DNA of 64,000 nucleotides, taken from Saccharopolyspora erythraea (GTDB lineage Bacteria; Actinomycetota; Actinomycetes; Mycobacteriales; Pseudonocardiaceae). The position numbers were made by a program, and so were the translations under genes. The stretch covers positions 4,712,001 to 4,776,000 of the forward strand of contig NZ_CP054839.1 of NCBI RefSeq assembly GCF_018141105.1, given 5' to 3'. The notes beneath the pieces were generated by a model. The model made no database searches and was not told the DNA's origin. It saw nothing but the letters and a program-made list of their open reading frames with translations. This document shows, piece after piece, positions 16,561 to 24,960 of the stretch (the first letter of the stretch is position 1; the number at the start of each line of letters is the position of its first letter).

Positions 16561-17346
16561 CTACACCGGGGCCGACGGCTGCAGGTTCACCTCGGCCTCG
16601 ATCCGCGAGGCCGTGGCCAGCAACGGCGGCACCACCTCGCGCCGCACGTGGGACTCGTCGGCGCTGTGGGTCTGGAGGGAGACGTTGACCGCCGCCGTGA
16701 CGCACGCCGTGCGGTCCCGCAGGGGGGCGGCGACGCCGTGCAGGCCCTCCTCCAGCTCGCCGTCGGAGATCGCCCAGCCGCGTTCCCGCACCCGTTCGAT
16801 CTCGGCGGTGAGCGCTTCCCGCGAGGTGATGGTGCGCGGGGTGAGCGCCCTGAGCTCCATCCCGTCGAGGCGGCGGGCCAGCTCGTCACCGGGGAGCCCG
16901 GCGAGCAGCACCTTGCCCATGGACGTGGCGTGCGCCGGGAACCGGGTCCCCACGGTGATGGCCACCGACAGCAGGCGGGAGCTGGGCACCCGGGCCACGT
17001 AGTAGATGTCGGTGCCGTCCAGGACCGCGACCGACGTGGTCTCGTGCAGCTCCCCGGCGAGCTGGTGCAGGTGGGGTTCGGCGATCTTGGGCAGCGGCCT
17101 GCCGGACAGGAAAGCGTAGCCGAACTCCAGCACGCGCGGCGTCAGCGCGAAGCGCCGCCCTTCCACCCGCAGGTATCCGAGGTCGACCAGCGTGAGCAGG
17201 AACCGCCGGGCGCCTGCCCGGGTCAGCCCGGTCGCCGCGGCGACCTCCGACAACGTCAGCTCCGGGTGCTCGGCGGAGAAGGCCCGCAGCACCGAGAGCC
17301 CTCGCTCGAAGGACTTGACGAAGTGCTCGCCGCGTTCCTCAGCCAT
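16561..17346 (-). CDS. IclR-family regulator of the PcaR/PobR type
   Basis: A 261-residue IclR protein with winged helix (LSEVAAATGLTRAGARRFLL) and effector domain (VLDGTDIYYVARVPSSRLLS). It is clearly a paralogue of the IclR protein at 23019-23822, and both resemble regulators of aromatic catabolism (PcaR, PobR, CatR). It lies between the dehydrogenase/isomerase operon and the pca operon, divergent from pcaI, with operator candidates on both sides. The ATG at 17346 has GAGAGG upstream; the frame runs on to 17505 but that part crosses the operators. Confidence 0.9.
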   Translation of the reverse strand: MAEERGEHFVKSFERGLSVLRAFSAEHPELTLSEVAAATGLTRAGARRFLLTLVDLGYLRVEGRRFALTPRVLEFGYAFLSGRPLPKIAEPHLHQLAGELHETTSVAVLDGTDIYYVARVPSSRLLSVAITVGTRFPAHATSMGKVLLAGLPGDELARRLDGMELRALTPRTITSREALTAEIERVRERGWAISDGELEEGLHGVAAPLRDRTACVTAAVNVSLQTHSADESHVRREVVPPLLATASRIEAEVNLQPSAPV

Positions 17347-17410
17347 CCGAACCTCTCTCGTGCGCCGGTGCAGGCGTGTCCCGGGTCGGCGGGTCATCGC
17401 CGGCAGGGGT

Positions 17411-17425
17411 GTTCGCATTATGAAC
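17411..17425. promoter_or_regulatory. operator in the iclR-pcaI intergenic region
   Basis: GTTCGCATTATGAAC, one base different from the site at 14550-14564. It lies between the divergent iclR and pcaI starts, upstream of the proposed pcaI -35 box, where it could serve activation of pcaI or repression of iclR. Confidence 0.6.
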
Positions 17426-17460
17426 TTCCAGCTCGCCCGTCGGCCGAGCAGGTCCGAACC

Positions 17461-17498
17461 TTGACCGCGGAACACGCCTCGCCCTATCGTGTTCGTAT
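17461..17498 (+). promoter_or_regulatory. candidate pcaI promoter with second operator half
   Basis: TTGACC at 17461-17466 and TATCGT at 17485-17490 (18-base spacer) form a plausible promoter. GTGTTCGTAT at 17489-17498 overlaps its -10 end and is identical to 14567-14576. A perfect CACATGTG palindrome follows at 17503-17510. Confidence 0.5.
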
Positions 17499-17534
17499 AA
17501 AGCACATGTGTTCTCTATGCGCACGGAGGTTGGG

Positions 17535-18356
17535 GTGGCGCGGATCCTGTCGCTGGAAGAGGCGATCGCGGAACTGGTGCACGACGGCGACACGGTCGCG
17601 CTCGAAGGCTTCACACACCTGATCCCGGTTGCCGCCGGGCACGAGATCATCCGCCAGGGGCGCCGGGGCCTGACGTTGTGCCGGATGACGCCCGACATCG
17701 TCTACGACCAGATGATCGGTGCGGGCTGCGCGAGCAAGCTCGTGTTCTCCTGGGGCGGCAACCCGGGCGTGGGGTCGCTGCACCGCTTCCGCGACGCCAT
17801 CCAGAACTCCTGGCCGGTGCCGCTGGAGATCGAGGAGCACAGCCACGCCGGGATGGCCAACCGCTACGTCGCCGGAGCCTCCGGGCTGCCCTTCGCCGTG
17901 CTGCGTGGCTACACCGGAACGGACCTGCCCAACCACACCGCGAACATCAAGACCATCGAATGCCCGTTCACCGGGGAGGCGCTGACCGCGGTGCCCGCGC
18001 TCAACCCCGACGTCGGGATCGTCCACGCCCAGCAGGCCGACCGCTCCGGCAACGTGCAGATGTGGGGCATCACCGGGGTGCAGAAGGAGACGGTGCTGGC
18101 CTCGCGGCGCAGCCTGGTCACCGTCGAGGAGATCGTCGACGAGCTGCGGCCCCGGCCGGGCGCGGTGGTGCTGCCGAAGTGGGCGATCACCGCCGTGGCC
18201 GAGGTCCCGGGCGGCGCACATCCTTCCTACGCGCAGGGGTACTCCGAACGCGACAACGCCTACTACCGCGACTGGGATCCCGTCGCCCGCGACCGCGAGG
18301 CGTTCGAGAACTGGCTGGGCACCGAGGTGCTGCGAGCGGAGAGGAGCCCCCGATGA
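17535..18356 (+). CDS. pcaI: 3-oxoadipate CoA-transferase, alpha subunit
   Basis: With PcaJ it moves CoA from succinyl-CoA to 3-oxoadipate, the step before thiolysis in the beta-ketoadipate pathway. The 273-residue protein resembles the CatI/glutaconate CoA-transferase alpha type: LEGFTHLIPVAAGHE at the N-terminus and VFSWGGNPGVGSLHRFRDA near 75. The GTG at 17535 is preceded by GGAGG five bases away. It starts the operon pcaIJHGBDC; its stop overlaps the pcaJ ATG. Several acyl-CoA transferases look alike, but the neighbours fix the role. Confidence 0.85.
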   Translation: MARILSLEEAIAELVHDGDTVALEGFTHLIPVAAGHEIIRQGRRGLTLCRMTPDIVYDQMIGAGCASKLVFSWGGNPGVGSLHRFRDAIQNSWPVPLEIEEHSHAGMANRYVAGASGLPFAVLRGYTGTDLPNHTANIKTIECPFTGEALTAVPALNPDVGIVHAQQADRSGNVQMWGITGVQKETVLASRRSLVTVEEIVDELRPRPGAVVLPKWAITAVAEVPGGAHPSYAQGYSERDNAYYRDWDPVARDREAFENWLGTEVLRAERSPR

Positions 18357-19117
18357 CCGCGCGGGAGTACACCGCCGACGAGATGATGACGGTGTCTGCG
18401 TCCCGGTCGCTGCGCGACGGCACCGCGTGCTTCGTCGGCATCGGCCTGCCGAGCACTGCGGCCAACCTGGCCCGGCGTACCCACGCGCCGGAGCTGGTGC
18501 TGATCTACGAGTCGGGCACGCTCGGGGCCAAGCCGGACCGGTTGCCGCTGTCGATCGGCGACGGCGTGCTGGCCGACACCGCCGACTCCGTCGTAGGCGT
18601 GCCGGAGATCTTCAACTACTGGCTCCAGCCCGGCCGAATCGAGACCGGCTTCCTCGGCGGTGCCCAGGTGGACCGCTTCGGCAACATCAACACGACGGTG
18701 ATCGGCGGGGACTACGAGCACCCGAAGGTGCGGCTGCCGGGGGCCGGGGGTGCGCCTGAGATCGCCGCGTCCTGCCGGGAGGTGCTGGTCGTCATGCGCC
18801 AGAGCACCCGGGCCTTCGTCGACCGGCTCGACTTCGTCACGTCGGTGGGCTACGGGGACGGACCGGGAAGCCGCGAGCGGCACGGCCTGCGCGGCCGCGG
18901 GCCGGTCAAGGTGATCACCGACCTCGGCGTGCTGGAACCGGACCCGCAGACCCTCGAGCTCACCCTGACCAGGCTGAACCCGGGCGTGGAGGTGGACCAG
19001 GCGCGCGCGGCGACGGGCTGGCCCCTGCGCGTCGCCGACGAGCTCACCGTCCAGGAACCGCCGACCGGCGAGGAGCTCGACGTCCTGCGGCGGCTCAGGG
19101 CCACGATCGAGGAGTAG
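18353..19117 (+). CDS. pcaJ: 3-oxoadipate CoA-transferase, beta subunit
   Basis: The 254-residue catalytic partner of PcaI. The active-site glutamate lies in LIYESGTLGAKP near residue 52, the ESG version seen in CatJ and glutaconate CoA-transferase rather than the SENG version of SCOT-type enzymes. The ATG at 18353 overlaps the pcaI stop as ATGA, so the subunits are made in equal amounts. A 74-base gap separates it from pcaH. No thiolase gene (pcaF), which usually follows, is in the operon. Confidence 0.85.
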   Translation: MTAREYTADEMMTVSASRSLRDGTACFVGIGLPSTAANLARRTHAPELVLIYESGTLGAKPDRLPLSIGDGVLADTADSVVGVPEIFNYWLQPGRIETGFLGGAQVDRFGNINTTVIGGDYEHPKVRLPGAGGAPEIAASCREVLVVMRQSTRAFVDRLDFVTSVGYGDGPGSRERHGLRGRGPVKVITDLGVLEPDPQTLELTLTRLNPGVEVDQARAATGWPLRVADELTVQEPPTGEELDVLRRLRATIEE

Positions 19118-19191
19118 CCCGCCCGCACCCCGCCGAGGCGCTTCGCGCCCACCGAGCACCAGCCGATGCCACATCGGCCCGAGGAGTCGCC

Positions 19192-19944
19192 ATGACGCAA
19201 TCCACCCAGTCCCGGTCGGAGTCCGGGCTGATCCTGCCCTCCTACCGGCGCGACGAGGGCTCGCACCCGCCGCTGGACTTCGCCGGGTACGGCTCGACCG
19301 CGCTGCGGCACCCCAAGCAGCCGTTGCAGCTGCTCCCCCAGTACCTGACCGAGGTCACCGGGCCACTGCTCGGGCACGATCGGGTCGGCGAGACCGACCA
19401 CGACCTGACCGTCCAGCACGACGGCGAGCCGCTGGGCGAGCGCATCGTGGTGAGCGGCCGGGTACTGGACTCTGGGGGCAAACCGGTTCCGAACACGCTG
19501 GTCGAGCTGTGGCAGGCCAACGCCTCCGGCCGCTACCGGCACTCCGGTGACCGCCACCCCGCTCCGCTGGACCCCAACTTCTCCGGCGTCGGGCGGTGCA
19601 TGACCGACGGCGACGGCAACTACCGGTTCGTCACGATCAAGCCCGGGGCCTACCCGTGGCGCAACCACGACAACGCGTGGCGTCCGGCGCACCTGCACTT
19701 CTCCCTGTTCGGCCAGGCGTTCACCCAGCGCCTGATCACCCAGATGTACTTCCCGGGCGACCCGCTGTTCGGCCAGGACCCCATCTTCAACTCGGTGCGC
19801 GACCCGAAGGCCCGGGAGCGGATGATCTCGCGGTTCGACCTGGAGACCACCGTGCCCGAGTGGGCGCTCGGATACCGTTTCGACATCGTGCTGCGGGGCA
19901 CCGAGGCCAGCGTGTTCGAGGACGAGGAAGAGGACGACGACTGA
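19192..19944 (+). CDS. pcaH: protocatechuate 3,4-dioxygenase, beta chain
   Basis: PcaH carries the non-heme Fe(III) of the intradiol dioxygenase that opens protocatechuate to 3-carboxy-cis,cis-muconate. In the 250-residue sequence the ligands are visible: Tyr in GAYPWRN, a second Tyr upstream, and two His in RPAHLHFSLFG. The conserved VELWQANASGRYRH and PNFSGVGR segments are also present. The C-terminus is an unusual run of Asp and Glu (EDEEEDDD). The stop and the pcaG start overlap as TGATG. Confidence 0.95.
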   Translation: MTQSTQSRSESGLILPSYRRDEGSHPPLDFAGYGSTALRHPKQPLQLLPQYLTEVTGPLLGHDRVGETDHDLTVQHDGEPLGERIVVSGRVLDSGGKPVPNTLVELWQANASGRYRHSGDRHPAPLDPNFSGVGRCMTDGDGNYRFVTIKPGAYPWRNHDNAWRPAHLHFSLFGQAFTQRLITQMYFPGDPLFGQDPIFNSVRDPKARERMISRFDLETTVPEWALGYRFDIVLRGTEASVFEDEEEDDD

Positions 19945-20516
19945 TGGCGGCTGAAAGCCTCGAGACCACGCCGTCGCAGACGGTGGGTCCGTTCTACGCG
20001 CTGCCCGACGGCCTGCTGTGGCCGGACGGCCCGGACCTGGTGCCCGAAGGCACCGCAGGCGCCGTCCCGCTGCACGGCCGGGTGCTGGACGGCAACGGCG
20101 ATCCGGTGCCGGACGCGGTCCTGGAGATCTGGCAGGCCGACGCCGAAGGCCGTTTCGACCACCCGAACGACCCGCGGCCCGGCACGTCGGGCGGGTTCCG
20201 CGGCTTCGGGCGGTGCGGGACCGATCCCGAGGGCCGGTTCCGCTTCCGCACGGTCAAGCCCGGGCCGCTGCCCACTCCGGACGGCGCGACCGAGGCACCG
20301 CACATCGACGTCACCGTGCTGGCGCGCGGCCTGCTCAACCGCGTCGTCACCCGCGTCTACTTCCCCGACGAGGAGCAGGCCAACGCCACCGACCCCGTCC
20401 TGGGCGCGGTGGACGAGGACCGCAGGTCGACGCTGATCGCGGTGGCGGACCAGGACGGCCTGCGCTTCGACATCCGGTTGCAGGGCCCCGGCGAGACCGT
20501 CTTCTTCGCGCTCTGA
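19944..20516 (+). CDS. pcaG: protocatechuate 3,4-dioxygenase, alpha chain
   Basis: The 190-residue non-catalytic partner of PcaH. It shares the intradiol fold (TPSQTVGPFYA at the N-terminus, VLEIWQADAEGRFDH, GRCGTDPEGRFRFRTVKPG) but has replaced the iron-binding Tyr and His residues, as alpha chains do: the beta-chain GAYP is GPLP here and RPAHLH is EAPHID. The start overlaps the pcaH stop. GAGGAGG straight after its stop serves pcaB. Confidence 0.93.
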   Translation: MAAESLETTPSQTVGPFYALPDGLLWPDGPDLVPEGTAGAVPLHGRVLDGNGDPVPDAVLEIWQADAEGRFDHPNDPRPGTSGGFRGFGRCGTDPEGRFRFRTVKPGPLPTPDGATEAPHIDVTVLARGLLNRVVTRVYFPDEEQANATDPVLGAVDEDRRSTLIAVADQDGLRFDIRLQGPGETVFFAL

Positions 20517-20527
20517 GGAGGCAATCC

Positions 20528-21844
20528 TTGTTCGGTCCGATGTTCAGCACGCCGGAAGTCACCGCGGCGACCGACCGCACCGCCTGGCTGCAGGCCATGC
20601 TGGACTTCGAGGCCGCGCTGGCCGCCGCGCAGGCATCGGCAGGGACCGTGCCCGCCGAGGCCGCCCGCGAGATCGCCCGGCACTGCCGGGCCGAGCTGTT
20701 CGACGCCGACTCGATCGCCCGCCGCGCGGCCTCCTCGGCGACACCGGTCATCGCCCTGGTCCGCGACCTGACCGAGCTGGTCGGGCCGTCGGCCGCCGCG
20801 CACGTGCACCGGGGAGCGACCAGCCAGGACGTCGTCGACACCGCCGCGATGCTGGTGGTGCGCCGCGCCCTGGAAACGGTCGTCGCCGACCTGCACGAGG
20901 TCGCGCGGCAGTGCGAGCGGCTGGCCCGCGAGCACCGGCGGACCGTGATGATCGCGCGGTCGCTGCTCCAGCAGGCGCTGCCCACGACCTTCGGCTGCCG
21001 CTGCGCGACCTGGCTGACCGCGGTGCGCGAGGCGACGGCCGCGGTCGAACGGGTGCGCCGGGAGCGCCTCGCCGTGCAGTTCGGCGGGGCGGCGGGAACC
21101 CTCGCCTCGCTCGGTGCCGACGGCCCGAAGGTACTCGGGCTGCTGGCGGGTGAGCTTGGTCTGGCCGAGCCGGTCGTGCCGTGGCACACCGACCGCACCC
21201 GCGTCGGCGAGCTCGCCGGCGCGCTGGGCACCGTGGCGGGCGTGCTGGGCAAGATCGCGCTCGACGTGAAGCTGCACGCCCAGACCGAGGTCGGCGAGCT
21301 GGCCGAGGGTGCGCCCGGCGGGTCCTCGGCGATGCCGCACAAGCGCAACCCGGTCGACGCGGTGCTCGTCTCGGCGGCCACCGAGCGGGTGCCGGGCCTG
21401 GTGTCCTCGCTGCTGTCGGCCATGCCGCAGGAGTACGAACGGGCCGCCGGGGCCTGGCAGGCGGAGTGGGAACCGCTCACCGAGCTGCTCGGGCTCGTCG
21501 CGTCGGCGGCGTCGCGGACCCGGCACCTGCTGTCGGACCTGCGTGTGGACGCAGACCGCATGGCGGCCAACGTCGAGCTCACCCGCGGCCTGGTGATGGC
21601 CGAGAGCGCGGCCGCCGCGCTCACGCCGTCGCTGGGCCGCAACGACGCGCAGGACCTCGTCGGACGACTGTGCCGCCAGTCCGTCGAGCGCGGAACCACC
21701 CTGCGCGACGAACTGCTCGAAGACCCCCGCGTGCGGGAGGTGCTCTCGCGCGACGACGTGCTCGGAGCCACCGACCCGTCGGCCTACCTCGGCTCGGCCA
21801 CCGCGTTCGTGGACCGCGCCCTCGCCGAACAGGAGGAGTGTTGA
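20528..21844 (+). CDS. pcaB: 3-carboxy-cis,cis-muconate cycloisomerase
   Basis: PcaB closes carboxymuconate to 4-carboxymuconolactone. The 438-residue protein belongs to the fumarase/aspartase superfamily; the signature GSSAMPHKRNPVDA lies near residue 270, with VHRGATSQDVVDTA near 95 and TDRTRVGELAGAL between them. The TTG at 20528 is chosen because GAGGAGG lies six bases upstream and the N-terminus LFGPMFSTPEV fits the family. Its stop overlaps the pcaD TTG. Confidence 0.93.
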   Translation: MFGPMFSTPEVTAATDRTAWLQAMLDFEAALAAAQASAGTVPAEAAREIARHCRAELFDADSIARRAASSATPVIALVRDLTELVGPSAAAHVHRGATSQDVVDTAAMLVVRRALETVVADLHEVARQCERLAREHRRTVMIARSLLQQALPTTFGCRCATWLTAVREATAAVERVRRERLAVQFGGAAGTLASLGADGPKVLGLLAGELGLAEPVVPWHTDRTRVGELAGALGTVAGVLGKIALDVKLHAQTEVGELAEGAPGGSSAMPHKRNPVDAVLVSAATERVPGLVSSLLSAMPQEYERAAGAWQAEWEPLTELLGLVASAASRTRHLLSDLRVDADRMAANVELTRGLVMAESAAAALTPSLGRNDAQDLVGRLCRQSVERGTTLRDELLEDPRVREVLSRDDVLGATDPSAYLGSATAFVDRALAEQEEC

Positions 21845-22602
21845 CCGTCCACCACCAGCTGACCGGACCCGAGGACGCCGACGTGGTCGTGCTGTCCAAC
21901 TCGATCGGCACCGACCTCGCGCTGTGGGACCAGCAGGTACCCGCGCTGGCGCGGCACTTCCGCGTGCTGCGTTACGACCAGCGCGGACACGGCGGGACAC
22001 CCGCCAAACCCGGTCCGTACGACCTGCGCGACCTCGCCGGTGACGTGCTCGAGCTGCTGGATCACCTCGGCATCGAGCGGGCGCACTTCGCCGGGGTCTC
22101 GATCGGCGGCATGACCGGCATGTGGCTGGCCGAGCACGCCGCGGACCGGATCGCGGCGCTGGCGCTGATCTGCACCTCCGCCGAGCTGGGCCCGCGGCAG
22201 AACTGGCGCGACCGGGCCGCGCTGGTGCGCGAACAGGGCACCACAGCCGTGGTGGAAGCGTCCTTGCCCAGGTGGTTCACCCCCGCCCTCGCCGAGCGGC
22301 CGGACGTCGCCGCCAAGTTCGGCGGGATGCTCGGCGACTGCGACGACGAGGGCTACGCGGGTTGCTGTGAAGCCATCGCGTCCATGGACCTGCTCGCGGG
22401 GCTGCCCGGGATCACGGCTCCGACGCTGGTCATCGCGGGTCGCGACGACCCGGCCACTCCCCCGCCGCACGCCGAGCGCATCGCGGCGGCGGTCCCGGGT
22501 GCCAGGCTGGAAGTGCTCGACGACGCGGCCCACCTGGCCAACGCCGAGCAGCCGGAGCTGGTCAACGACCTCCTGCTGGACCACTTCACGAGGAGCAGCT
22601 GA
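21841..22602 (+). CDS. pcaD: 3-oxoadipate enol-lactonase
   Basis: PcaD hydrolyses 3-oxoadipate enol-lactone to 3-oxoadipate. The 253-residue alpha/beta hydrolase has the nucleophile elbow GVSIGGM (Ser near 88), an acid in IAGRDDPATPP and the His in DDAAHLANAEQP. The TTG at 21841 overlaps the pcaB stop and follows AGGAGGAG. In many actinomycetes this enzyme is fused to PcaC as PcaL; here the two are separate genes joined by a TGATG overlap. Confidence 0.9.
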   Translation: MTVHHQLTGPEDADVVVLSNSIGTDLALWDQQVPALARHFRVLRYDQRGHGGTPAKPGPYDLRDLAGDVLELLDHLGIERAHFAGVSIGGMTGMWLAEHAADRIAALALICTSAELGPRQNWRDRAALVREQGTTAVVEASLPRWFTPALAERPDVAAKFGGMLGDCDDEGYAGCCEAIASMDLLAGLPGITAPTLVIAGRDDPATPPPHAERIAAAVPGARLEVLDDAAHLANAEQPELVNDLLLDHFTRSS

Positions 22603-22988
22603 TGCCGCGGGACGCCGACCGCCACGCCCGCGGTATGCGGGTGCGCCGGGAGGTCCTCGGGGACGCCCACGTGGACCGGGCCGTCGAGGGCACCACCGAG
22701 TTCACCGCCCCGTTCCAGGAGTTCATCACCCACTACGCCTGGGGTGAGCTGTGGAGCGGCGACGGCGTCGACCGGCCCACGCGCAGCATGCTGACGCTCG
22801 CCGTCCTGGCCGCCACCGGCTGCGAGGAGGAGTTCGCGATGCACGTGCGCGCCGCGCGCCGAAACGGGGTGAGCCCGGAGCAGATCCGCGAGACGCTGAT
22901 GCACGTCGCGGTCTACGCCGGGGTGCCCCGCGCGAACCGTGCCTTCGCGATCGCCAATACGATCGTGCGGGAGGAGACCGGGAGCTGA
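22602..22988 (+). CDS. pcaC: 4-carboxymuconolactone decarboxylase
   Basis: A 128-residue protein of the CMD/AhpD-like all-helical family that decarboxylates 4-carboxymuconolactone to the enol-lactone. Conserved features are VLGDAHVDRA near the N-terminus, WGELWSGDGVDRPTRSMLTLAVL in the middle and EEEFAMHVRAARRNGVSPEQIRE with the active-site His. Length is normal for a stand-alone PcaC. Its ATG overlaps the pcaD stop. Confidence 0.92.
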   Translation: MPRDADRHARGMRVRREVLGDAHVDRAVEGTTEFTAPFQEFITHYAWGELWSGDGVDRPTRSMLTLAVLAATGCEEEFAMHVRAARRNGVSPEQIRETLMHVAVYAGVPRANRAFAIANTIVREETGS

Positions 22989-23018
22989 CCGGTCGACGAG
23001 CACCGCGAGGAGACGACG

Positions 23019-23822
23019 TTGGACGAGACCACCGAGCCGACCACCGGCTACGTGCAGTCGCTCGCGCGCGGACTGCTGGTGATCCGCGCGTTCAACGAGT
23101 CGCACCCGCAGATGTCGCTCAGCGAGGTCGCCCGCGCGACCGGCCTCTCGCGGGCCGCCGCCCGGCGGTTCCTGCACACGCTGGTGCACCTGGGCTACGT
23201 CTGGACCGACGGGCGGGTCTTCGGGCTCACCCCCCGGGTGCTCGAGCTCGGCTTCGCCTACCTCTCGAGCGTCTCCCTGCCCGAGATCGCCCAGCCCTAC
23301 CTGGAGCGGCTGGTCGCCGAGGTGCACGAGTCGGCGTCGGTGTCGGTGCTCGACGGCACCGACATCGTCTACGTCGCCCGCGTGCCGACCTCGCGGATCA
23401 TGACGGTGTCGATCAACATCGGCACCCGGTTCCCCGCCTACGCGACCTCGATGGGCCGGGTGATGCTGGCCCACCTGCCCGAGGAGGAGCTCGACGCCTA
23501 CTTCGACCAGGTCCAGCTCGAGCAGCTCGCGCCGCACACCATCACCACCCCCGCCGGGCTGCGCCGCGAGCTCGAACGCATCCGGGCTCAGGGGTGGTCG
23601 CTGGTCGACCAGGAACTCGAGGCAGGCTTGCGCTCGATCGCCGCACCGATCCGGGGCAGGGGCGACCGTGTCGTGGCCGCGATCAACGTCTCCTCGCACG
23701 CCGCGCGCACCAGCGACACCCACGCCCGGCAGGTGTTCCTCCCGCCGCTGCTGGAGACCGCCGCCCGCATAGGGGCCGACCTGCGGATGGCGCCTTCCGG
23801 GGCGAGCCCGCTCGCGCGCTGA
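23019..23822 (+). CDS. pcaR: IclR-family regulator, PcaR-type
   Basis: A 267-residue IclR protein downstream of pcaC in the same orientation. The winged helix (LSEVARATGLSRAAARRFLH) and the effector domain (VLDGTDIVYVARVPTSRIMT) match PcaR/PobR regulators closely, and it is a paralogue of the protein at 16561-17346. The TTG at 23019 has GAGGAG six bases upstream. With 30 bases between pcaC and its start it may be cotranscribed. Which paralogue binds the shared GTTCGCAT operators cannot be told. Confidence 0.88.
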   Translation: MDETTEPTTGYVQSLARGLLVIRAFNESHPQMSLSEVARATGLSRAAARRFLHTLVHLGYVWTDGRVFGLTPRVLELGFAYLSSVSLPEIAQPYLERLVAEVHESASVSVLDGTDIVYVARVPTSRIMTVSINIGTRFPAYATSMGRVMLAHLPEEELDAYFDQVQLEQLAPHTITTPAGLRRELERIRAQGWSLVDQELEAGLRSIAAPIRGRGDRVVAAINVSSHAARTSDTHARQVFLPPLLETAARIGADLRMAPSGASPLAR

Positions 23823-23831
23823 GCGGTCCGG

Positions 23832-24596
23832 TCAGCCGAAGCCGGCGGTGCCGGGAACCCGGGCGTAGAAGCCCCGGATGTGCTCGACCATCCGCCGCTC
23901 GGCCAGCGCCTCGTCGCGGTCGCGCAACGCCTGGTGGATCGCGCGGTGGTCGTCGCGCAGGCTGTCGGCGACCGACGGCCACGACTCGCCCAGCTCGACG
24001 AACGCCCGCAGCAGCGGCGCGCGCATCGACTCGCGGATGGCGATCGTCATGTCGGCGACCAGGCGGTTGCCACCGGCCTCGGCGATCGCCACGTGGAAGG
24101 CGGTGTCCAGCTCGTTGAAGCGCTCCCGGTCCGAGCCGGCCTCGTCCATCGCGTCGAGCAGCTCCGCCAGCTCCGCCAGGTCTTCGGGCCCGGCGCGGAG
24201 CGCGGCGTTGCGCGCGCTCTCGCGCTCGAGCATCACGCGGGCCTCGACGACGTTTCGCATCGGGAAGTTGGCCAGCGCGACGTGCAGGCGCAGGAACCGG
24301 GTGAGCGCCTGGCTCGGCATCGCGGCCACGATCGTGCCCGAGTCCGGTCCGGTGCCCACCGACATGCGCAGCACGCCCTGCGCCTCCAGCGCGCGCAGCG
24401 CCTCGCGCACCGCGGCCCGGCTGACACCGAGCATGCCCGCCAGGTCCCGCTCGGCGGGCAACCGGTCGCCGACGCGCAGCGCGCCGGTGCGGATCTGCTC
24501 CTCGACCCGGTCGATGACCAGCTCGTAGGTGCGCGCCCGCGCGACCGGCCGCCAGCCCGCCGCGTCATCGCGCGCCGGGTCGTCCTGTCCCGCCAT
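23832..24596 (-). CDS. GntR-family regulator, FCD subfamily, likely controlling lutABC
   Basis: A 254-residue protein with an N-terminal winged helix (LPAERDLAGMLGVSRAAVREALRALEAQGVL) and a C-terminal all-helical FCD ligand domain whose metal-binding residues appear in ELDTAFHVAIAEAGGN and DDHRAIHQALRDRD. LldR and LutR, which sense lactate, belong here. It is divergent from lutABC, and a perfect GntR operator lies in front of it, so it is likely the lut repressor. The ATG at 24596 follows a GGGGGG run. Confidence 0.85.
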   Translation of the reverse strand: MAGQDDPARDDAAGWRPVARARTYELVIDRVEEQIRTGALRVGDRLPAERDLAGMLGVSRAAVREALRALEAQGVLRMSVGTGPDSGTIVAAMPSQALTRFLRLHVALANFPMRNVVEARVMLERESARNAALRAGPEDLAELAELLDAMDEAGSDRERFNELDTAFHVAIAEAGGNRLVADMTIAIRESMRAPLLRAFVELGESWPSVADSLRDDHRAIHQALRDRDEALAERRMVEHIRGFYARVPGTAGFG

Positions 24597-24650
24597 CGAC
24601 CCCCCAGGGTTCACATCGGCTCCATCGGTCTCTACAGTACGTCCTTGCTG

Positions 24651-24661
24651 TGGTCTGACCA
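24651..24661. promoter_or_regulatory. GntR (FCD) operator
   Basis: TGGTCTGACCA is a perfect palindrome around its central base and fits the TGGT-N3-ACCA consensus of LldR/PdhR-type regulators. It lies 55 bases upstream of the regulator gene, on the side facing lutABC. Confidence 0.7.
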
Positions 24662-24796
24662 TAGATTGGTCGGCGGCCGAGCATGCTCGCGCCGCACCGG
24701 CCACAGTGCCGGTAGTGGTTCCGGCCGGTGGCGGTTCGACGCCGGCAAACGGTTCCGGGCCTGCACTGGTCCGGCTCCCGCACACGCACACGCACG

Positions 24797-24960
24797 CACG
24801 CAGGAGTGATGCCGCATTGACTACTCCCTGCCCTGAAGGGCGGGGATTCCCTTCCGGCTCGCGCCGGAAAGTTCCTGCTTCACCGCCGACTGCCCCGTCC
24901 GGGAGGTCTCCCGTTGAGGTCTTACACCGGCTCCACAGGCCGACACCGCCAGCCCGGCGG
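24797..24960 (-). ncRNA. putative omega RNA (reRNA) with guide in the lut leader
   Basis: In TnpB elements the guide RNA overlaps the 3' end of tnpB, runs through the right-end hairpin and takes the flanking DNA as guide. Here that means the last 40-50 tnpB codons, the hairpin at 24826-24845 and then the flank 24816-24797, reading TGCGGCATCACTCCTGCG. Extent is by analogy; nothing fixes the 5' end. Confidence 0.5.

Noticed and set aside
24781-24802. CA-rich simple run (ACACGCACACGCACGCACGC) before the TnpB element
   Set aside because: Short low-complexity tract in an intergenic region; no sign of function beyond lying next to the old lutA ribosome binding site.
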